From Cyprinodon diabolis (taxonomy: Eukaryota > Chordata > Actinopteri > Cyprinodontiformes > Cyprinodontidae), in the NCBI GenBank assembly GCA_030533445.1, contig CM060080.1:10272717-10336716 (forward strand): a DNA stretch of 64,000 bases, read 5' to 3'. A model generated the notes under the pieces. It made no database searches and was not told where the DNA came from. It saw nothing but the letters and a program-made list of their open reading frames with translations. The stretch's first letter is position 1, and every line of letters starts with the position of its first letter. A program made the translations under genes and the position numbers. Shown piece after piece: positions 11,906 to 23,531 of the stretch.

Positions 11906-14243
11906 AGTTTATGCTTTTTAAATAGTGATAGGTTTCATTTGAAACACCCAAATGTAAATGGGTACTTTAGGAAATATTTGAGCAAGCATAGTGATCCATC
12001 TGGTGTTGGAACAGACCACCTGACGAGAGAGGGTTATTTGGCCAATATAGGTCATTCATTATCTATATGCTGCAAGGTAGATGTTCTTTTGTAAGTTCAT
12101 TTGGTTAAGTTTCATTTAAAAAATACAAATGATTACATTTCCTTGGCAGTAAAAATACCAGGAAAAAAAGAGGATTTAGAAGGGATGTTACAAATTCTTT
12201 AATCAAATGTTAACTCATTACATTACAAGAAAAACATGTCAGTTAAATAAAAGAAAAAAACAATGAAAAGAGACAAAGAAATGTAGGATAGAATCGGCAT
12301 AAAAAAGAAAGTTAAACCTATCACTATGATCCAAGAAGCCATTACAGCATGTGATTCCCGTTTTCTAGTGTTTGCCCTTTTCTTTAGGAAACGCTTTTGG
12401 ACTTTTATCAATTAAAATTCATGTACAGCCTGACAATTATCACTGAACAAAGCAAATTTTGCTTTTGTTATTTAATGGACAACCCCCAGTGTCCACTGAA
12501 TAACAAGATACCTATTTGTTGTTCATGATAAGAAAAAACATGTCCAAAGAATTGATTAATTAGGATACTGTATGTTACGGTTCCTGCTCTATTTAAACAA
12601 CATATCAACTCTTTATTACACTAACAAGAAAAGAGTGATTATTAAATTGAACAGAAGAGATGTGTCTTAAAAAATGAAAAACCCTTCCTCTGACAGGTAA
12701 CATCCCAATATCAATGGAAAAGAGTTGCAGGCAGAGCCAACGCTGACGCTCTTTGTGTTCACTTTATGAAAAATAGGGGACAGCCCCCATAAAGCAGCAC
12801 TTATCTAGACATTCCAGCTGGTTCACCTTGTTTCTCTTCATGTCAAAAGAAAAAAATATATAAACCTCTACCACTTCCTAAAACAAATACAGTGAATCTA
12901 CATAAATGTGGCAATGCGCTTTGACTCTGAGATTCTGCCAGAGTTTTGCCAGCGGCAGCAAGTCGCACGCTCATTTCAATAATTATTCCGTTGGCAGTCG
13001 CTGTGCCAAACTCACTTGCCCACACTGAAATACAAGCCGAACAACAATCATCTGCAAACACCAACTGTGTGTGCTCTGTGTATGAATGTGCATGAAGGGA
13101 ACGAGCGTAGGAACGGCTGCGTGCATGCAGGTTTGTGTGTGTTCGGCATCTCCTGTTGCATCCTTTTGTTTCACTCATACTCCTCCAACACCTGTTCTGA
13201 AATATGTATCTCTGCATTTCTGGATTCTTGTTAAGAAACTTGTTATGTTGATATCACACTGTGTGTTGCAGCTACATCAAGGTGACAGCTTGAGAAAAGG
13301 TGGGATTTTTTTTATGCAAATAAATGTTGGAATAAGGCTGAAAGAGGAAACGCATGGCCTGTACAGGTATGCGCTGAACGTTTGAGGGGCTGGGGTAGTT
13401 TCTGCATGTGCATGTGGGAATTTGAGAGCGGTTGCGTCTGTTTGTGTAAAGGCGTATGTGTAGAGTGGGGGGGGATGCACTTGTGCATATGTGAGTGGGC
13501 TCAGGTGGGTTGTGAAGTCGGCAGATGGACATTTGGAGCAGCTTTGCACCCTAAAGCAAAAACACACACGAGCACAAACACATTCGCACTCCCACGCACG
13601 CCTGTAACATTAACCTCATGTAACTCTAGCCAAGTGAAAGCCAGAGGTAAAAAAAAAAAAACACTCAGCACAAATCACATATCGACATACTTATCCGGTT
13701 TTTCAACTGTCCAAACACAGGGTGAGTCAAAACCACCACAATCGTCTAAGATTTCCTCTCTGTTCTGAAAAAACCTTGACAGTCTTTAAAGATGTTTTCT
13801 GGGAACATTAAAGTGTTTTAAACTGACCAGTCTGGAAATATGAGCATGAAAAGCTCACTGCTGCACTCAGCCTTGTTTACAAGTGTAAATCTAACTTTTT
13901 CAACAGTGTCGTTAATGTGTACTTTACTATGTTCCGTAAATCTTTCATCAACCAAAGAATTTGTAATGCAAATCTAATCATTCTGCAAGTTCATCTAAAG
14001 ACAAATTAAAGTGAGTACAAAGGGTAAATGCATGGATACATTGATGACTGTCAAGCACTGAGCCCCACCCAACATGGAGCAAATTCTAAATTTTTCGTGG
14101 ATGGAGGAAATCAAGTGTTCAGCTTTAATTTGTTTATTTTTTTTCAACTTGTCTTTTATAATTTGCTGGATTTAGGATTTTTGGCAACGTTTTCAAAGTC
14201 TCAGTGTGAAAAAAAAAAATCTCCCTTTTCTCGGAATGCAAAT
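11906..14243. other. Gene-free stretch
   Basis: No convincing gene was found. The 12843-13770 interval has many overlapping open frames on both strands in TG/CA-rich sequence; none shows a domain or flanking splice signals. A poly-A run is present near 13650. Confidence 0.45.
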
Positions 14244-14355
14244 TAGACTTAGACCTAGACAGACTTAAACAGATTTTATTTAGTACACACAATTGTATAC
14301 AAAATTAAATTTTTGTTTAGTACAGCTCTCTAGACTTTTTCATTTTTTAAAGTGC
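14244..14355 (-). mobile_element. LINE 3'-end fragment, minus orientation
   Basis: The motif TTAGACTTAGACCTAGAC followed by AGATTTTATTTAGTACA is the inverse of the fish LINE 3' end that reads TGACAATAAAG...CTAAGTCTT, present in the plus orientation at 16690-16876. Only the 3' tail is recognisable and the inner boundary is approximate. Confidence 0.45.
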
Positions 14356-14934
14356 AGCATTGATTAAGGTAAGCAGCAGTGATAAAAACACTGTGATGAA
14401 ATAAATGAAAGCTGCTACTTTACTAATCCTTCCTGTGCTACCTTTTCCGAAATTGGATAGCTGTAATTTGCTGCAAAACTCTGATTGGTTCATGTTTCAC
14501 CTTGAAGTATCCTCTTTCAAGAAAGCCCTCCCTCAAAAATCACGGGGGGAAAAAATGCTTTAACTTGTTCGAATACAAAACTATTGGTTTAATCAGACAC
14601 TTAAATGTTGTTTCAGTTGATAAAAAACATTAAGTCTTTATGCAACTTTTTTTTTTTGGGTGATTTATAATGTTAATCAATGTGAAACAAGGAATCCTTC
14701 TCTTAAGTTGTCCTTCAAGGCCGAAAAAGGAGCATTTTCCTGGATTCCTGAAGGTAATACAAGGCTTTAGCTTTTATTTCTTTTTCTCCCAGTGATGACA
14801 TGATGACTCTTATTGTTACACAGTTGCCATCTCTAACCCCTCCATGCCACTATTTGCCAAAAGTCCCTCCCTTTTCATGCTTGTCTTTCCATCCCAGCTG
14901 GATGATATAGGGATAGAGGGTTTGGGGGATGTAG
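14356..14934. other. Gene-free stretch
   Basis: No gene or repeat was recognised between the LINE fragment and the pyrimidine-rich tract that follows. Confidence 0.5.
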
Positions 14935-15432
14935 ATGGAGGCTGCTCTCTCCCTGAGGAGCCTCTTCTGCCAGCCCTGTGCCACAGATCAACAGTCAGCC
15001 AGCCAGCCGTGCACTGACCTCATCCCTCTCACTCCCACTATTTCTGTCTCCTCCTATCTCACTCTGCCTTTCTGCCAGAGGCCATTGCCGTCCCCATGTC
15101 TCCTTCCTACGCCAACTGCCTGCTTGCTACCAACAGTGCATGTCTGTCTGGCAACCTCTCCGGCTTTCTGTCTGCTGCTCTGTGTGCCCGTCTCTCCTCT
15201 TAGGATCTCTGTTATTCTTCCAGCTGTACTGTCTATCTGTCCACGTCCCTGTCTCCCTGCCAGTCGCTTTCTCTGTCCAATATCCATCCACCGGAAAGCG
15301 GCCAGCCTGTCATCCGCTCTGCCAATCTGCCTGACTATCGGCCTGTCTATTTGTCTTCTGTGTGCATCTCTATTTGTTTTCCTGCACGTCTATCTGCTGG
15401 TTTACCTGTGTGCCTATCCATCTGTTTATTAG
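14935..15432. repeat. Degenerate (CTGT)n pyrimidine-rich tract
   Basis: The segment is dominated by imperfect CTGT/CTGC/CCTGT units, for example CTGTCTGGCAACC and CTGTCTATCTGTCC. It is best explained as an old tetranucleotide array. It keeps a 165-codon frame open on the plus strand, but the translation is a low-complexity Leu/Ser/Pro/Cys protein with no domain. Confidence 0.6.
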
Positions 15433-15559
15433 CTTTCTCTGATGAGATGAAATGCAAAATGGCAAACATGTACCCCCAACACGATTCCATAAAAGAAAGG
15501 TCATATTTCAGTTAAAAGGATAGGAACAAATATATTCTATTTTCTAAAATATTTAACTG

Positions 15560-15867
15560 CAAGGTGGTGCAGTGGGCATCACTGTTGCATTGCAACAAGA
15601 AGGTTGTAGGTTTGATTCCTGACCCAAGGTTTTTCTACATGGATTTTCTTCCCCTGCATGTGTGGGTTCTCTCCGGGTAGAATTGCTTCCTCCCACAGTC
15701 CAATTAACTGTCAGGTTAATTGGCTTCTCTTTGTGTGCGTGCATGGTTGTGTGTCTATGTGTTCCCCTGCGACAGACTGGCAGCCTCTCCAAGGTATATC
15801 CCACCTCCTGCCCATAGACTGTCAGAGACAGGCACCAGCCCCACCCCTTTGCGAGAGAGGATGGATT
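15560..15867 (+). mobile_element. tRNA-derived SINE, copy 1
   Basis: A tRNA-like head carries an A-box-like block (GGTGGTGCAGTGGGCATCAC) and a B box, GGTTTGATTCC, at 15609-15619. It is followed by the same body as the copies at 19917 and 41529 (TGTGTGGGTTCTCTCCGGGTA, GGTTAATTGGCTTCTC) and a degenerate GGATGGA tail. It would be a Pol III-transcribed, LINE-mobilised element. It is more diverged than the 19917 copy. Confidence 0.8.
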
Positions 15868-16132
15868 TCACTTTATAGATCTTTTTCAAATCTAAACTAA
15901 AGCATTGAAGATATATACCAGTTTGGGTGTTGGCAGTGTCATAGTATATTCCTGGAATGAAAAAGGCATGGTTTCAAACGCCGAATTCTGCATCAAAACA
16001 TCCCATTTAACACTAAATGGTTAAAATATTATGTTACACAACTTTTTTTTTTTTCTGCATATTTTTAAAAATATATTTATTTATTTGCATCCCGTTGACA
16101 GTTACTTTTTGTTCCTCTTTTTCTTTCTCTAT

Positions 16133-16427
16133 GTCTGCTTCTGTCTCCTTGAACCCCAGTTGGCCTCGGCTGATGGCCGCTCACACTGAGCCTGGTTCTA
16201 CTGGAGGTTCCTTGCTATTAAAAGGGAGTTTTTCCTCTTCACTGTCGCTAAAAGTATGTTTGGTGTGAGGGCTTGCCTTGGAGTCAATGAGTCGATGCAA
16301 TCATGTTGTTTTCCTTAGATAGCAAACGTTGAACAAATCTGACTGTATGATCTGTTTGAATTGTCTCTGTAAAGTGCCTTGAGATGAAGTGTTTTGAATT
16401 GATGCTATATAAATAAACTGAGGTGAA
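16133..16427 (+). mobile_element. Fish LINE-like 3' terminal repeat
   Basis: The sequence carries landmarks of a widespread teleost repeat: CACACTGAGCCTGGTTCTAC, TTAAAAGGGAGTTTTTCCTC, CACTGTCGCTAAAAG, and the tail AAGTGCCTTGAGATGAAG...GATGCTATATAAATAAA. I take it as the 3' region of a non-LTR retrotransposon truncated at the 5' side. An upstream segment of what looks like the same family occurs at 63768-64000. The clade is not determined. Confidence 0.6.
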
Positions 16428-16689
16428 ATTATACAAGAAAAATGTTTTCAAAACAGCTACTTATCAATTAATAACTTGCATCTCTAATTCAATGTAAAGT
16501 TTATGCTGTCTTGAGATGAACAAGCTAACTTTTGCATCGGGTATTAGTGAAACAAAGGGTATACTGTGTTACTGAGCCAGACAGATTAGTGATCGTGCTG
16601 GGAACAAGTTCTCCGCCATGTTTTGGAGTCCTTGGAATGTATATTTTATTAGGTTTAGGTGATAGGTTAAAGTACTTAATCCCTTCATA

Positions 16690-16876
16690 GAATTTTGTGT
16701 TTTTCCTTTTCTCCTACACTGTTTACATTCTGATCACTGCTGCACTTTATAAACGGTTATGTTCATTTCACTTTTGTAAGCTGCTCATTCACTGTTGAAA
16801 AGCTGTAAGCATCAAATTTTCATTTTGTATACACTCTGTGTATACAGGATGACAATAAAGTTTGTCTAAGTCTTAG
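16690..16876 (+). mobile_element. LINE 3'-end fragment, plus orientation
   Basis: The block TGCTGCACTTTAT...TCATTTTGTATACACTC...GATGACAATAAAGTTTGTCT resembles the 3' end of fish L1/Swimmer-like LINEs, which end in a TGACAATAAA signal. An inverse fragment of the same end is at 14244-14355. The upstream boundary is approximate and there is no ORF2. Confidence 0.45.
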
Positions 16877-16942
16877 TATACTTGGTCTAACTTGTAATTT
16901 CTGTAGCTTTTTTGTACATACAGCATAACAACTTTTATATAG

Positions 16943-17233
16943 GTGCTGGACATCATAATTATGAATGAAACCTGTGATCTAAAAACAACTTTTACTGACA
17001 AAGTTAACTCTGACCATATAGATTATGCTGAAGATCAGCCCACAATTCAGCAAGCATCTCATTTTCAGTTTAGACGTATTAGAAATAGAGCTGAAATCCA
17101 AATAGCACACTACCATGAAACCATGTTGGCTTGGTTGTCATATCAGCAGAATTTTATACAGCTCCTGTCTAGTTGGGTAGAAACCTCTTTGTCTTTTAGA
17201 AGAACTCTTGTGAATCAAATCAATAAAATGTAA
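16943..17233 (+). CDS. Unrecognised 96-codon ORF with adjacent polyadenylation signal
   Basis: An ATG frame of 96 codons encodes a hydrophilic, mixed-composition peptide starting MLDIIIMNETCDLK, with a central HFQFRRIRNRAE block. An acceptor-like TATATAG lies just upstream, so the frame could be an exon. AATAAA at 17222-17227 overlaps the end of the frame. A perfect 15-bp hairpin begins inside its last codons. I do not recognise a family and it may be chance. Composition is less biased than most frames around it, which is the only reason to list it. Confidence 0.15.
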   Translation: MLDIIIMNETCDLKTTFTDKVNSDHIDYAEDQPTIQQASHFQFRRIRNRAEIQIAHYHETMLAWLSYQQNFIQLLSSWVETSLSFRRTLVNQINKM

Positions 17234-17258
17234 TCTACCACCTTGGTAGATTACATTT
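17226..17258. repeat. Perfect 15-bp inverted repeat
   Basis: AAATGTAATCTACCA, a CCT loop, and the exact inverse follow one another. It overlaps the stop codon of the 16943-17233 frame and the AATAAA signal at 17222. It could be a relic of transposon ends or a transcript hairpin. Confidence 0.9.
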
Positions 17259-19916
17259 GTTATTTGTTAAAAGCCCAGACATGCACTACGATTGAGAATT
17301 AACTTTAGAAGTCTAAATAACATTATTTGTACATATAAATCTATATTTAATGCATCAGTCAATCTGTTACAAATACTATTATAAATGTGTCCTTTTGAAA
17401 AAGTTTGTTTCTTCCTTTCAAAATGAACAAAATGAATTGTGCCTCCACTTAAGCATCCCATTGTTCCTATATAGGTAAATTTTTAAGATTGATTATAAAG
17501 TGCTGCAGTAACTGGATCAATCCTGAATATTTTGTGGTAGAGGGCTGCAACCACCCCTCAAATACATGAAATCTTGGCATATTTATAGGATAATATTAAC
17601 ACAACTTTTTGAATTTGCTGTGATCTTGTTTTTAAAGGCCGTTTGCACTCCTCGGCCACCATATTTTATGTAATGCTGTTACGTTACTATTAGAGTACAT
17701 CAAGAGCAAAAAATAAGCTATGGAGGATGAATAGAAATATGTGTGCTTGACGTCTCAGAAGCTGGGTCTGGGAATGCTGACAAATCCAATAAAAAGTATA
17801 TTATTTACATAGTTGTTTGTTGTTTGCAAGGGTCGGAACTTACTGATACAAGCCAGTTCTCTTTTAAACCACATTCGCAAATAGAGACAGTACAGAACTG
17901 TTTTTACCTTTGAAAAAAAAAAATTTTAAGCACAGTCCAACATAACAACCTAAAAGCACCATAATGGAAGTCAAGAAGAAATGTGGTTATTTTTATACCA
18001 CATAGATATGTTTTAAACAATTGAAAATTTATGGTAACTACACCATAACGTGCTGTAAGGAAATCAGCCAGTAATGACTTAACTTATGCACATTTCATTA
18101 AGAAGCCCATGCCCATGGTGTTACCTTCTGTCAGTTGAAAAGAATAAATAGGCCCACGCTTTAATGTCCAAGTCTCCAAAATCCTCAAATAACTCAAGAA
18201 AAAGCAATAAGAATTTTTGCATATTGCTTTCTTCAGACTCTAGAGCGCTCTTAATATTTGCTAAATGAAGTTGTGTTTTCTTATGACAAAGATAAAATAA
18301 GCTTGTGTAGTGGAGTCAATTTGAAGATGTATTAAGAAATAAGCGGACGTAATTTGCACTATTCTAAGTTTAAAACCACATTACACTTTCGTCCTTTCTA
18401 AAAAATAATTTAAAAAAAGCATTTAGCATTAGGCTTTGGGACAGGAGCTTAACAACATTTAAAATGACAGTGTATTTAAAGAATTCCCCAGGGGGAAAAG
18501 ATGAATGAGAGCAAGAAAATGGTCCTCATGTTCCTGCTCAGATATCAATTCTTAGTTCATTCAACCATTGTTGGAACACCAAAATCAAAATGAAACACAG
18601 GAAATAAATTTGCAGTTGATTGTGTTGCATTTTGTTACAGTAGAAAGATTTGTAAAATGTTTGAATTGGAAAAAGGTAATACTAAATGAATAAAGAAATA
18701 GAAAAACAGAAAAAGGAAAGTCCTCAAATCTATCAGCAGAAAATCTATGAACTCATTGGTGACCAAATACAGATTCAGTTAATAAATATAGTTTGAATAT
18801 AATAGGACAAATTTAAACCTGTTCATTTCCTTACTGGTAGCAACTGTAACTAGAATAGTGGAAAACTGGCACTAATCATGAATATTAAAAGTCAAACAGA
18901 ACCCCTGTCATTTAACATTGAGGAGCAAATTTCCTGGGTCAGAAGGCCTACTTGAGTTCATCCCAGGAGTTTCTGGGGGTTTCTTTATTGGCACACAATC
19001 ATGCCTCATTCCATGTCTTTTCAAGCAGGATGCCCTAAAAGCGTTTCCTTCTTCCAGTGCTTAGTCATCGTGCCAACTTTCTGTTAATGTTCCCCTGCCT
19101 CATATCGCTTTGTGGCTTTAAGAAGATGTTGGATAAATTAAGATGACCATCCAATCCCATTCACTTGATCCTATCCATCTCTATCCCTCCACATCCTTTT
19201 CTGGTCTTCTCTCAACAGGAGAGCAGGGGAACATTTGACTGGCTTCTCTTAAGCAAAGAAAGCCCTGCCTGCTTGCTCGACAGTCAAGGACAACTCTAAT
19301 AGAGGTAGAACAAGAGCAAAGGGGAGAGCGGGAGAGGGAGACCGAAGAAGAGAAAACAAGCTTGCTGTGTTGCAAGGAGCCTTTGAAATGTATTGCGAGA
19401 TAAAAATAGGATGTAATTCCCTTTTCAGTGGTGCTGACTTCATTTCTGAAACACCACCTACAAGTGGTACCAGTCTGGCTGATTAGAAATGGCCATTGTG
19501 TCTTGATATGGTCTGATCACTGATTGGCATTTCTAAATTCATCTTTTTGTCACTGAATGCATCCAAACTAAGAAGTCTTAAATTGAACAAAAATGGGTAT
19601 GTATAATTTTTTATTTAATCTTCTCTGAGTATTCTAAGTAAGAGATATGTACAAAAGCTGATCAAAAAATCATTCTTGTCACAAATGAAAGGATTTCCAT
19701 TACAGGGGGGGATCTACCAGGGTGGTGTTCATAGGCAGAATCTAAAGGTGCATTCATGGAAGGACGTTGATTGGTTAGGGAAAATTGGGGTCTCATTGTT
19801 GAGTTTTGCAGATGACGAAGCTCCGTTGGCACATTTAAACCACCACGACCAGTGTGCACTGAGCAGTTTGAGGCCGGCGTGATGCAACTGGAATAGGTTT
19901 GAGCTTTGCTTTGATG
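17259..19916. other. Gene-free stretch
   Basis: No exon, RNA gene or terminal-repeat element was recognised across this 2.6-kb AT-rich stretch. Confidence 0.5.
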
Positions 19917-20218
19917 TGGGGCTGCTTAGTGGAGCAGTGGGTAGCACTGCTGCCTTGCAGCAGGAAGGTTGCAGGTTTGATTCCCGGCCCTGTGTCTCTC
20001 TGCATGGAGTTTGCATGTTCTCCATGGGCATGCATGGGTTCTCTCCCGGTACTCCGGCTTCCTCCAACAGTCCAAAAAATGACTGTTAGGTTAATTGGCT
20101 TCTAACGACCTGTCCTGTACCCCTCCTTTCGCCCATAGACAGCCGGAGATAGGCAACAGCACCCTTTGTGACCCCGCTTGAGATAAGCGTGATAGAAACT
20201 GGATGGATGGATGGATGT
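19917..20218 (+). mobile_element. tRNA-derived SINE, copy 2 (best preserved)
   Basis: The head reads TAGTGGAGCAGTGGGTAGCA, then a B box GGTTTGATTCC at 19974-19984, the conserved body CATGGAGTTTGCATGTTCTC and GGTTAATTGGCTTCT, then a 3' region ending in GGATGGATGGATGG. The tail matches the ends of fish L2-type LINEs, whose enzyme probably moved it. Related copies are at 15560, 41529 and, as a tail only in inverse orientation, at 58822. Confidence 0.88.
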
Positions 20219-20985
20219 TCTGCTGTAAACCAGATGATTAAATCAATGTTATTAATTTTAATTATAATTTTGCTTCACCAATCCCCCATTTTCATATAAC
20301 CTCAGCTTTGGTCAATAATGACCAAAGATGCAAGAGTTCAACAACAACATTCTGGAATGAGCTTCAGATAGACTTGGCATTATAGATGGAGTGAGGAACT
20401 TAGAGATTAACTGCAGCTTCTCTGTTTTAAAAATAGTCGCTTGAGGTGTTTAAAAGTTTGATCAGGATGCCTTCTTGATGTGTCTCTTTGGAGTTTTTTT
20501 GGGGAAGTCATGTGGGTCCACTCAAACCAGAACCAGTGGGAATATTAATTTCCTAGGGATGATTTAGGAACTCCCAGAACAATCTGAAGAGGGTTGCCAC
20601 ACTGGAAAAAGTGTGGCCCAGCTTAAATTAAAAAAATTGATGTCCATTTGTTGCATCTAATATATTTGACTTCACAGAATCTACATAAAGTGGTTTGGTA
20701 CAACATGACTATTTAATATTGACTCCAACCATATTACTTTACTTGACCCAATATTAATTCTTCACCTTTATCCAAGTTAAATTATTTACATTTTAGTTTT
20801 GGAACCAAACTAATATATTGAAATTGAACCCATCAAATATATATACCTTGCACCAAACTAATATTCAGGCATTAAAACCAGTTAATTCATTGGCACCAAG
20901 AAAGTCTTTTTCATAAACTTGGTTTCATAAACAATTTGCATCACTCACATCACACTTAACACACTCCAGCAACAGTTTTTTTCTA
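20219..20985. other. Intergenic stretch downstream of the zinc-finger gene
   Basis: No feature was recognised between the SINE and the putative polyadenylation signal of the minus-strand gene. Confidence 0.5.
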
Positions 20986-20988
20986 AGC

Positions 20989-20994
20989 CATTTA
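20989..20994 (-). terminator. Candidate polyadenylation signal of the zinc-finger gene
   Basis: TTTATT on the plus strand reads AATAAA on the minus strand, about 340 bp beyond the TAG stop at 21334-21336. It is a plausible 3' end for the minus-strand gene. Transcript 3' ends would decide it. Confidence 0.4.
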
Positions 20995-21333
20995 TTCCTC
21001 AAGTAAAAAAGGACCCAAAAAAAGTTGCATGTTCAGACAAACAAATATAAACATGTCATTGTTGCTCTACATCAGAGCAATGAAATAAAGACAATATGGC
21101 TTATCAAGCAAAATTAAATGGACAGAAAGCATCCACTGTTGAACTGTTCAAACACATCTGAACTTGAAGGAATGTTGCATCTCTAAACATCATGAAAGAA
21201 CTAAAATTCCAACAAAAGCACTCCATGAAAGTGACCCCGTGATCCTGTATAAAAAAGTGCTGTGAGGTGGTCTACCTCTTAAATAGATGCCAGTGGCAAC
21301 TACATGCACACATTAAGCACACACAAATATACA

Positions 21334-21654
21334 CTACTGTGCAGTTTTGAGTTCACCACTGAGTTTGCGAATCTTGGAAGTCATCTTGTTGGAACCAAGC
21401 TCCATCAGGATCTTCTGAAGGGCCTCAAAGGTGAACCTGAAACCCTGTGGATCCTTCATGTCAAGAGCATAGCAAAGTCCAAAGAGCATTGCCACTCCGG
21501 CTGCAACAGAAGGCAGCTCATTGAGGACTTCCACACCATCAATGACAATCCCAACGTCTTCGGGCTGCTGTAGAAGGCTTGGATTCTCTCTGAAGACGAA
21601 GACTGCCATGATGGTCCTCTCCAGCTCCTGCTCGGCTTGATCTTTCTGGGAGAC
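21334..21654 (-). CDS. Terminal coding exon of the SAMD3-like gene
   Basis: The acceptor is TTTTGCCTCAG followed by GTCTCCCAGAAAGATC. The exon encodes 106 residues and ends in TAG. It carries the most family-like block, including QKDQAEQELERTIMAVFV and MLFGLCYALDM. It is open throughout, with good codon sense, and the intron before it holds an hAT MITE. The reading frame continues upstream into intron sequence, but the splice site is clear. Confidence 0.7.
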   Translation of the reverse strand, partial: VSQKDQAEQELERTIMAVFVFRENPSLLQQPEDVGIVIDGVEVLNELPSVAAGVAMLFGLCYALDMKDPQGFRFTFEALQKILMELGSNKMTSKIRKLSGELKTAQ

Positions 21655-23526
21655 CTGAGGCAAAATATACGAAATATGCAACTGAACAACTGCAGTCTGG
21701 CACACCTCATTAATCACTATATACTGTTTAATGGTAGGGATGCACGATATTGGGATTTTGGCCGATATCCGATATGTCGATATTTTAAAACTCATGAAGC
21801 CGATAACCGATATCGATACCGATGTTAAAGCTGGACAAAAATAAGTAGTCATTGAAAAAAGCAGTTTTGTTATCCATTTCTGACACTTTGAAAAATAATA
21901 TACTCAAATATATTTTCATATGCTAATATCAAATAGATTTTTTAAAACGCGGTATCAATCTATTTTACTTTCAAAATCTCATGAAATTTCATCGTTCTGT
22001 TACAAACTCTCGTGATATTTTGCAAATTCTTGTGATATTTTGTCAGTAAAATAGATCGATACCGCGTCAATATATCAACATATAAAAATATGGCAAAATT
22101 TCATGAATTTTCGGGGGATTTCGTAGCATAACGATGACATATAGCAATATTTCATTAGTAAAAGAGATTGATATGGTGTTTTTAAATGGCAATATATCAG
22201 CATATGAAGATATTGGGATATTTTAATGTATCAATAGTTTTTCCCTCGTCTTTAGAAGTTTTTAAGTCTGTAAAAAAGAAGTTTTTGAGGAAGAAGAAGA
22301 AGTAGTATTTTATTTTTATTTTTTTTAGACTTTAGAAACTCAGAAGCTGATCAAATATCGGGTTAAATATCGGTGGGGTGGCCGATGTCCGATATTCAGT
22401 TTTAAGGACGATACAGGCCGATACCGATAGGGGGCCGATTATATCGTGCATCCCTATTTAATGGCATAGGTGGTCTCCCGTGATGAATAAAGTTGAATCA
22501 TCATTGTGACAGAAAATATCTGGACATACCATGTATTCCTTTATAAGGTCCTCAACACGTTCTCCCAGGTAGATGATGAGAGCTTTGAGGATACACTCCC
22601 TTCTGAAATCTGCATCAGCACCCTTTAGGGACAATCAAAATGGTTAGTATGAGATGAGGAGATTAGTCTAGCAACTTAATTCCCAGCTCTACCATAAACA
22701 GTGCTTTTACAGTGTGTGCCTGGTCAATATTGAATCCATGGCAGACTAATTGAAAGCAGTGAAAATGTAAAGCCATTCTAGTACATCTGCCAGAGGCCAA
22801 TGGTAGTCCCTCTTTAAATATGAAGACAGAGTGGATGGCTCCTGTTTGGGTTCCAATAGTGTCAAAGTATCTTTGGTGCAGTGACAGGTGCACAAATAAT
22901 TTTCTATGTGCTACTACACATTAATGTACTCATAGGTGGCACATGTTTTTCTGTTTTTAAATGGTTGATAGTGAATATGGTGCAAAACTTGGCACACAAT
23001 AACAATGCCATGTACATCAATTGCACATCATCTGCACATCCTCTTCATGTAGAAGGATTGAGGGCTGTCGTTAGTGGCCAATTATATACTGCACATCATA
23101 CCTGGTCAAGAAACTCAAGGATCGTGGCAGTTTTTGCTTTGCATGACTGATGTTTTCTCCATTTATGCCTCCGGAAACTGCTGTATAGGTTGGTTTTGTA
23201 TGAGCAACCATCAAACATACATGGGACTACTTCATATTTTCTCAGATGTTCATAGATATGTTGGAAAAAACGTGCTCAGTAGAAAGCTGATTGTTTCCAC
23301 AAATGTAACACTTGAAAGAAGAGTGTCTTTGTTGGTACTCCAGAGAAGGATGATTTCTAGAGAGATGTTTCTGAAGACCATTCCATGTCTTGGTAGAACA
23401 GGGACATTGTGCGTGGATGCATGGATAGGGACGCCGCCTACCGTGAAACCGATGGTCAATTCTCAAGTGTTTCAGTATCTCAGATCTTCTTGAAAAATGC
23501 TTGCTGCATTCTTTGCATTTCCACAT
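21334..23526 (-). CDS. C2H2 zinc-finger / sterile alpha motif domain-containing 3-like gene, with one frameshift
   Basis: Three coding exons join in phase 0: 23526-23102, 22622-22530 and 21654-21334. The product would be about 279 residues if the one-base gap in exon 2 is a sequence error. Residues 1-142 hold four C2H2-like fingers (CKECSKHFSRRSEILKHL opens the first). The last 137 residues, from DADFRRECILKALIIYLGE to the stop, match my memory of the C-terminus of the multicopy fish 'SAMD3-like' family, including DVGIVIDGVEVLNELP and FTFEALQKILMEL. The long middle region of full family members is missing here. Function is not established; zinc fingers suggest nucleic-acid binding. A six-T run shifts frame inside the third finger, so the gene is either decaying or affected by a homopolymer error. 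Confidence 0.55.
21735..22456. mobile_element. hAT MITE in the last intron of the SAMD3-like gene
   Basis: Ends TAGGGATGCACGATAT and its exact inverse bound a 722-bp element. It is flanked by a perfect 8-bp duplication, TTTAATGG, at 21727-21734 and 22457-22464. Subterminal GATATCCGATAT and CCGATA motifs repeat near both ends. No transposase is encoded. It lies between the terminal exon and the 31-codon exon. Confidence 0.92.
22530..22622 (-). CDS. 31-codon internal exon of the SAMD3-like gene
   Basis: The exon is 93 nt and in phase 0 at both ends. The acceptor is CCTAAAG before GGTGCTGATGC, and the donor is ATG followed by GTATGTCC. The translation GADADFRRECILKALIIYLG then ERVEDLIKEYM fits the start of the conserved C-terminal region of the family. 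It is too short and too family-like to be chance. Confidence 0.65.
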
Positions 23527-23531
23527 CCAAC
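23102..23531 (-). CDS. Zinc-finger exon of the SAMD3-like gene, frameshifted
   Basis: The acceptor ATTTTTTAG precedes GTTGG and the ATG at 23524-23526; the donor is GACCAG followed by GTATGATG. Finger 1 is C-x2-C-x12-H-x4-H (CKEC...H...H). Finger 2 is CIHAQCPC...HLSRNH. Finger 3 begins CYICGNNQL. Finger 4 is CMFDGC...RRHKWRKH. After TEHV, six T residues at 23265-23270 put the rest one base out of frame, with a stop about 10 codons on. In the other frame finger 3 continues as FFQHIYEHLRKYEVVPC and reaches the donor in phase 0. Confidence 0.65.

Noticed and set aside
13382..13768. A 128-codon plus-strand frame
   Set aside because: TG-rich sequence with Cys/Trp/Gly bias and overlapping frames on both strands; no domain.
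14935..15432. A 165-codon plus-strand frame
   Set aside because: It is the translation of a degenerate CTGT-type tract and is low in complexity, with no domain or splice context.
15609..15619. B-box sequence as part of a tRNA gene
   Set aside because: No cloverleaf can be formed, and the element continues into a SINE body shared with two other copies.
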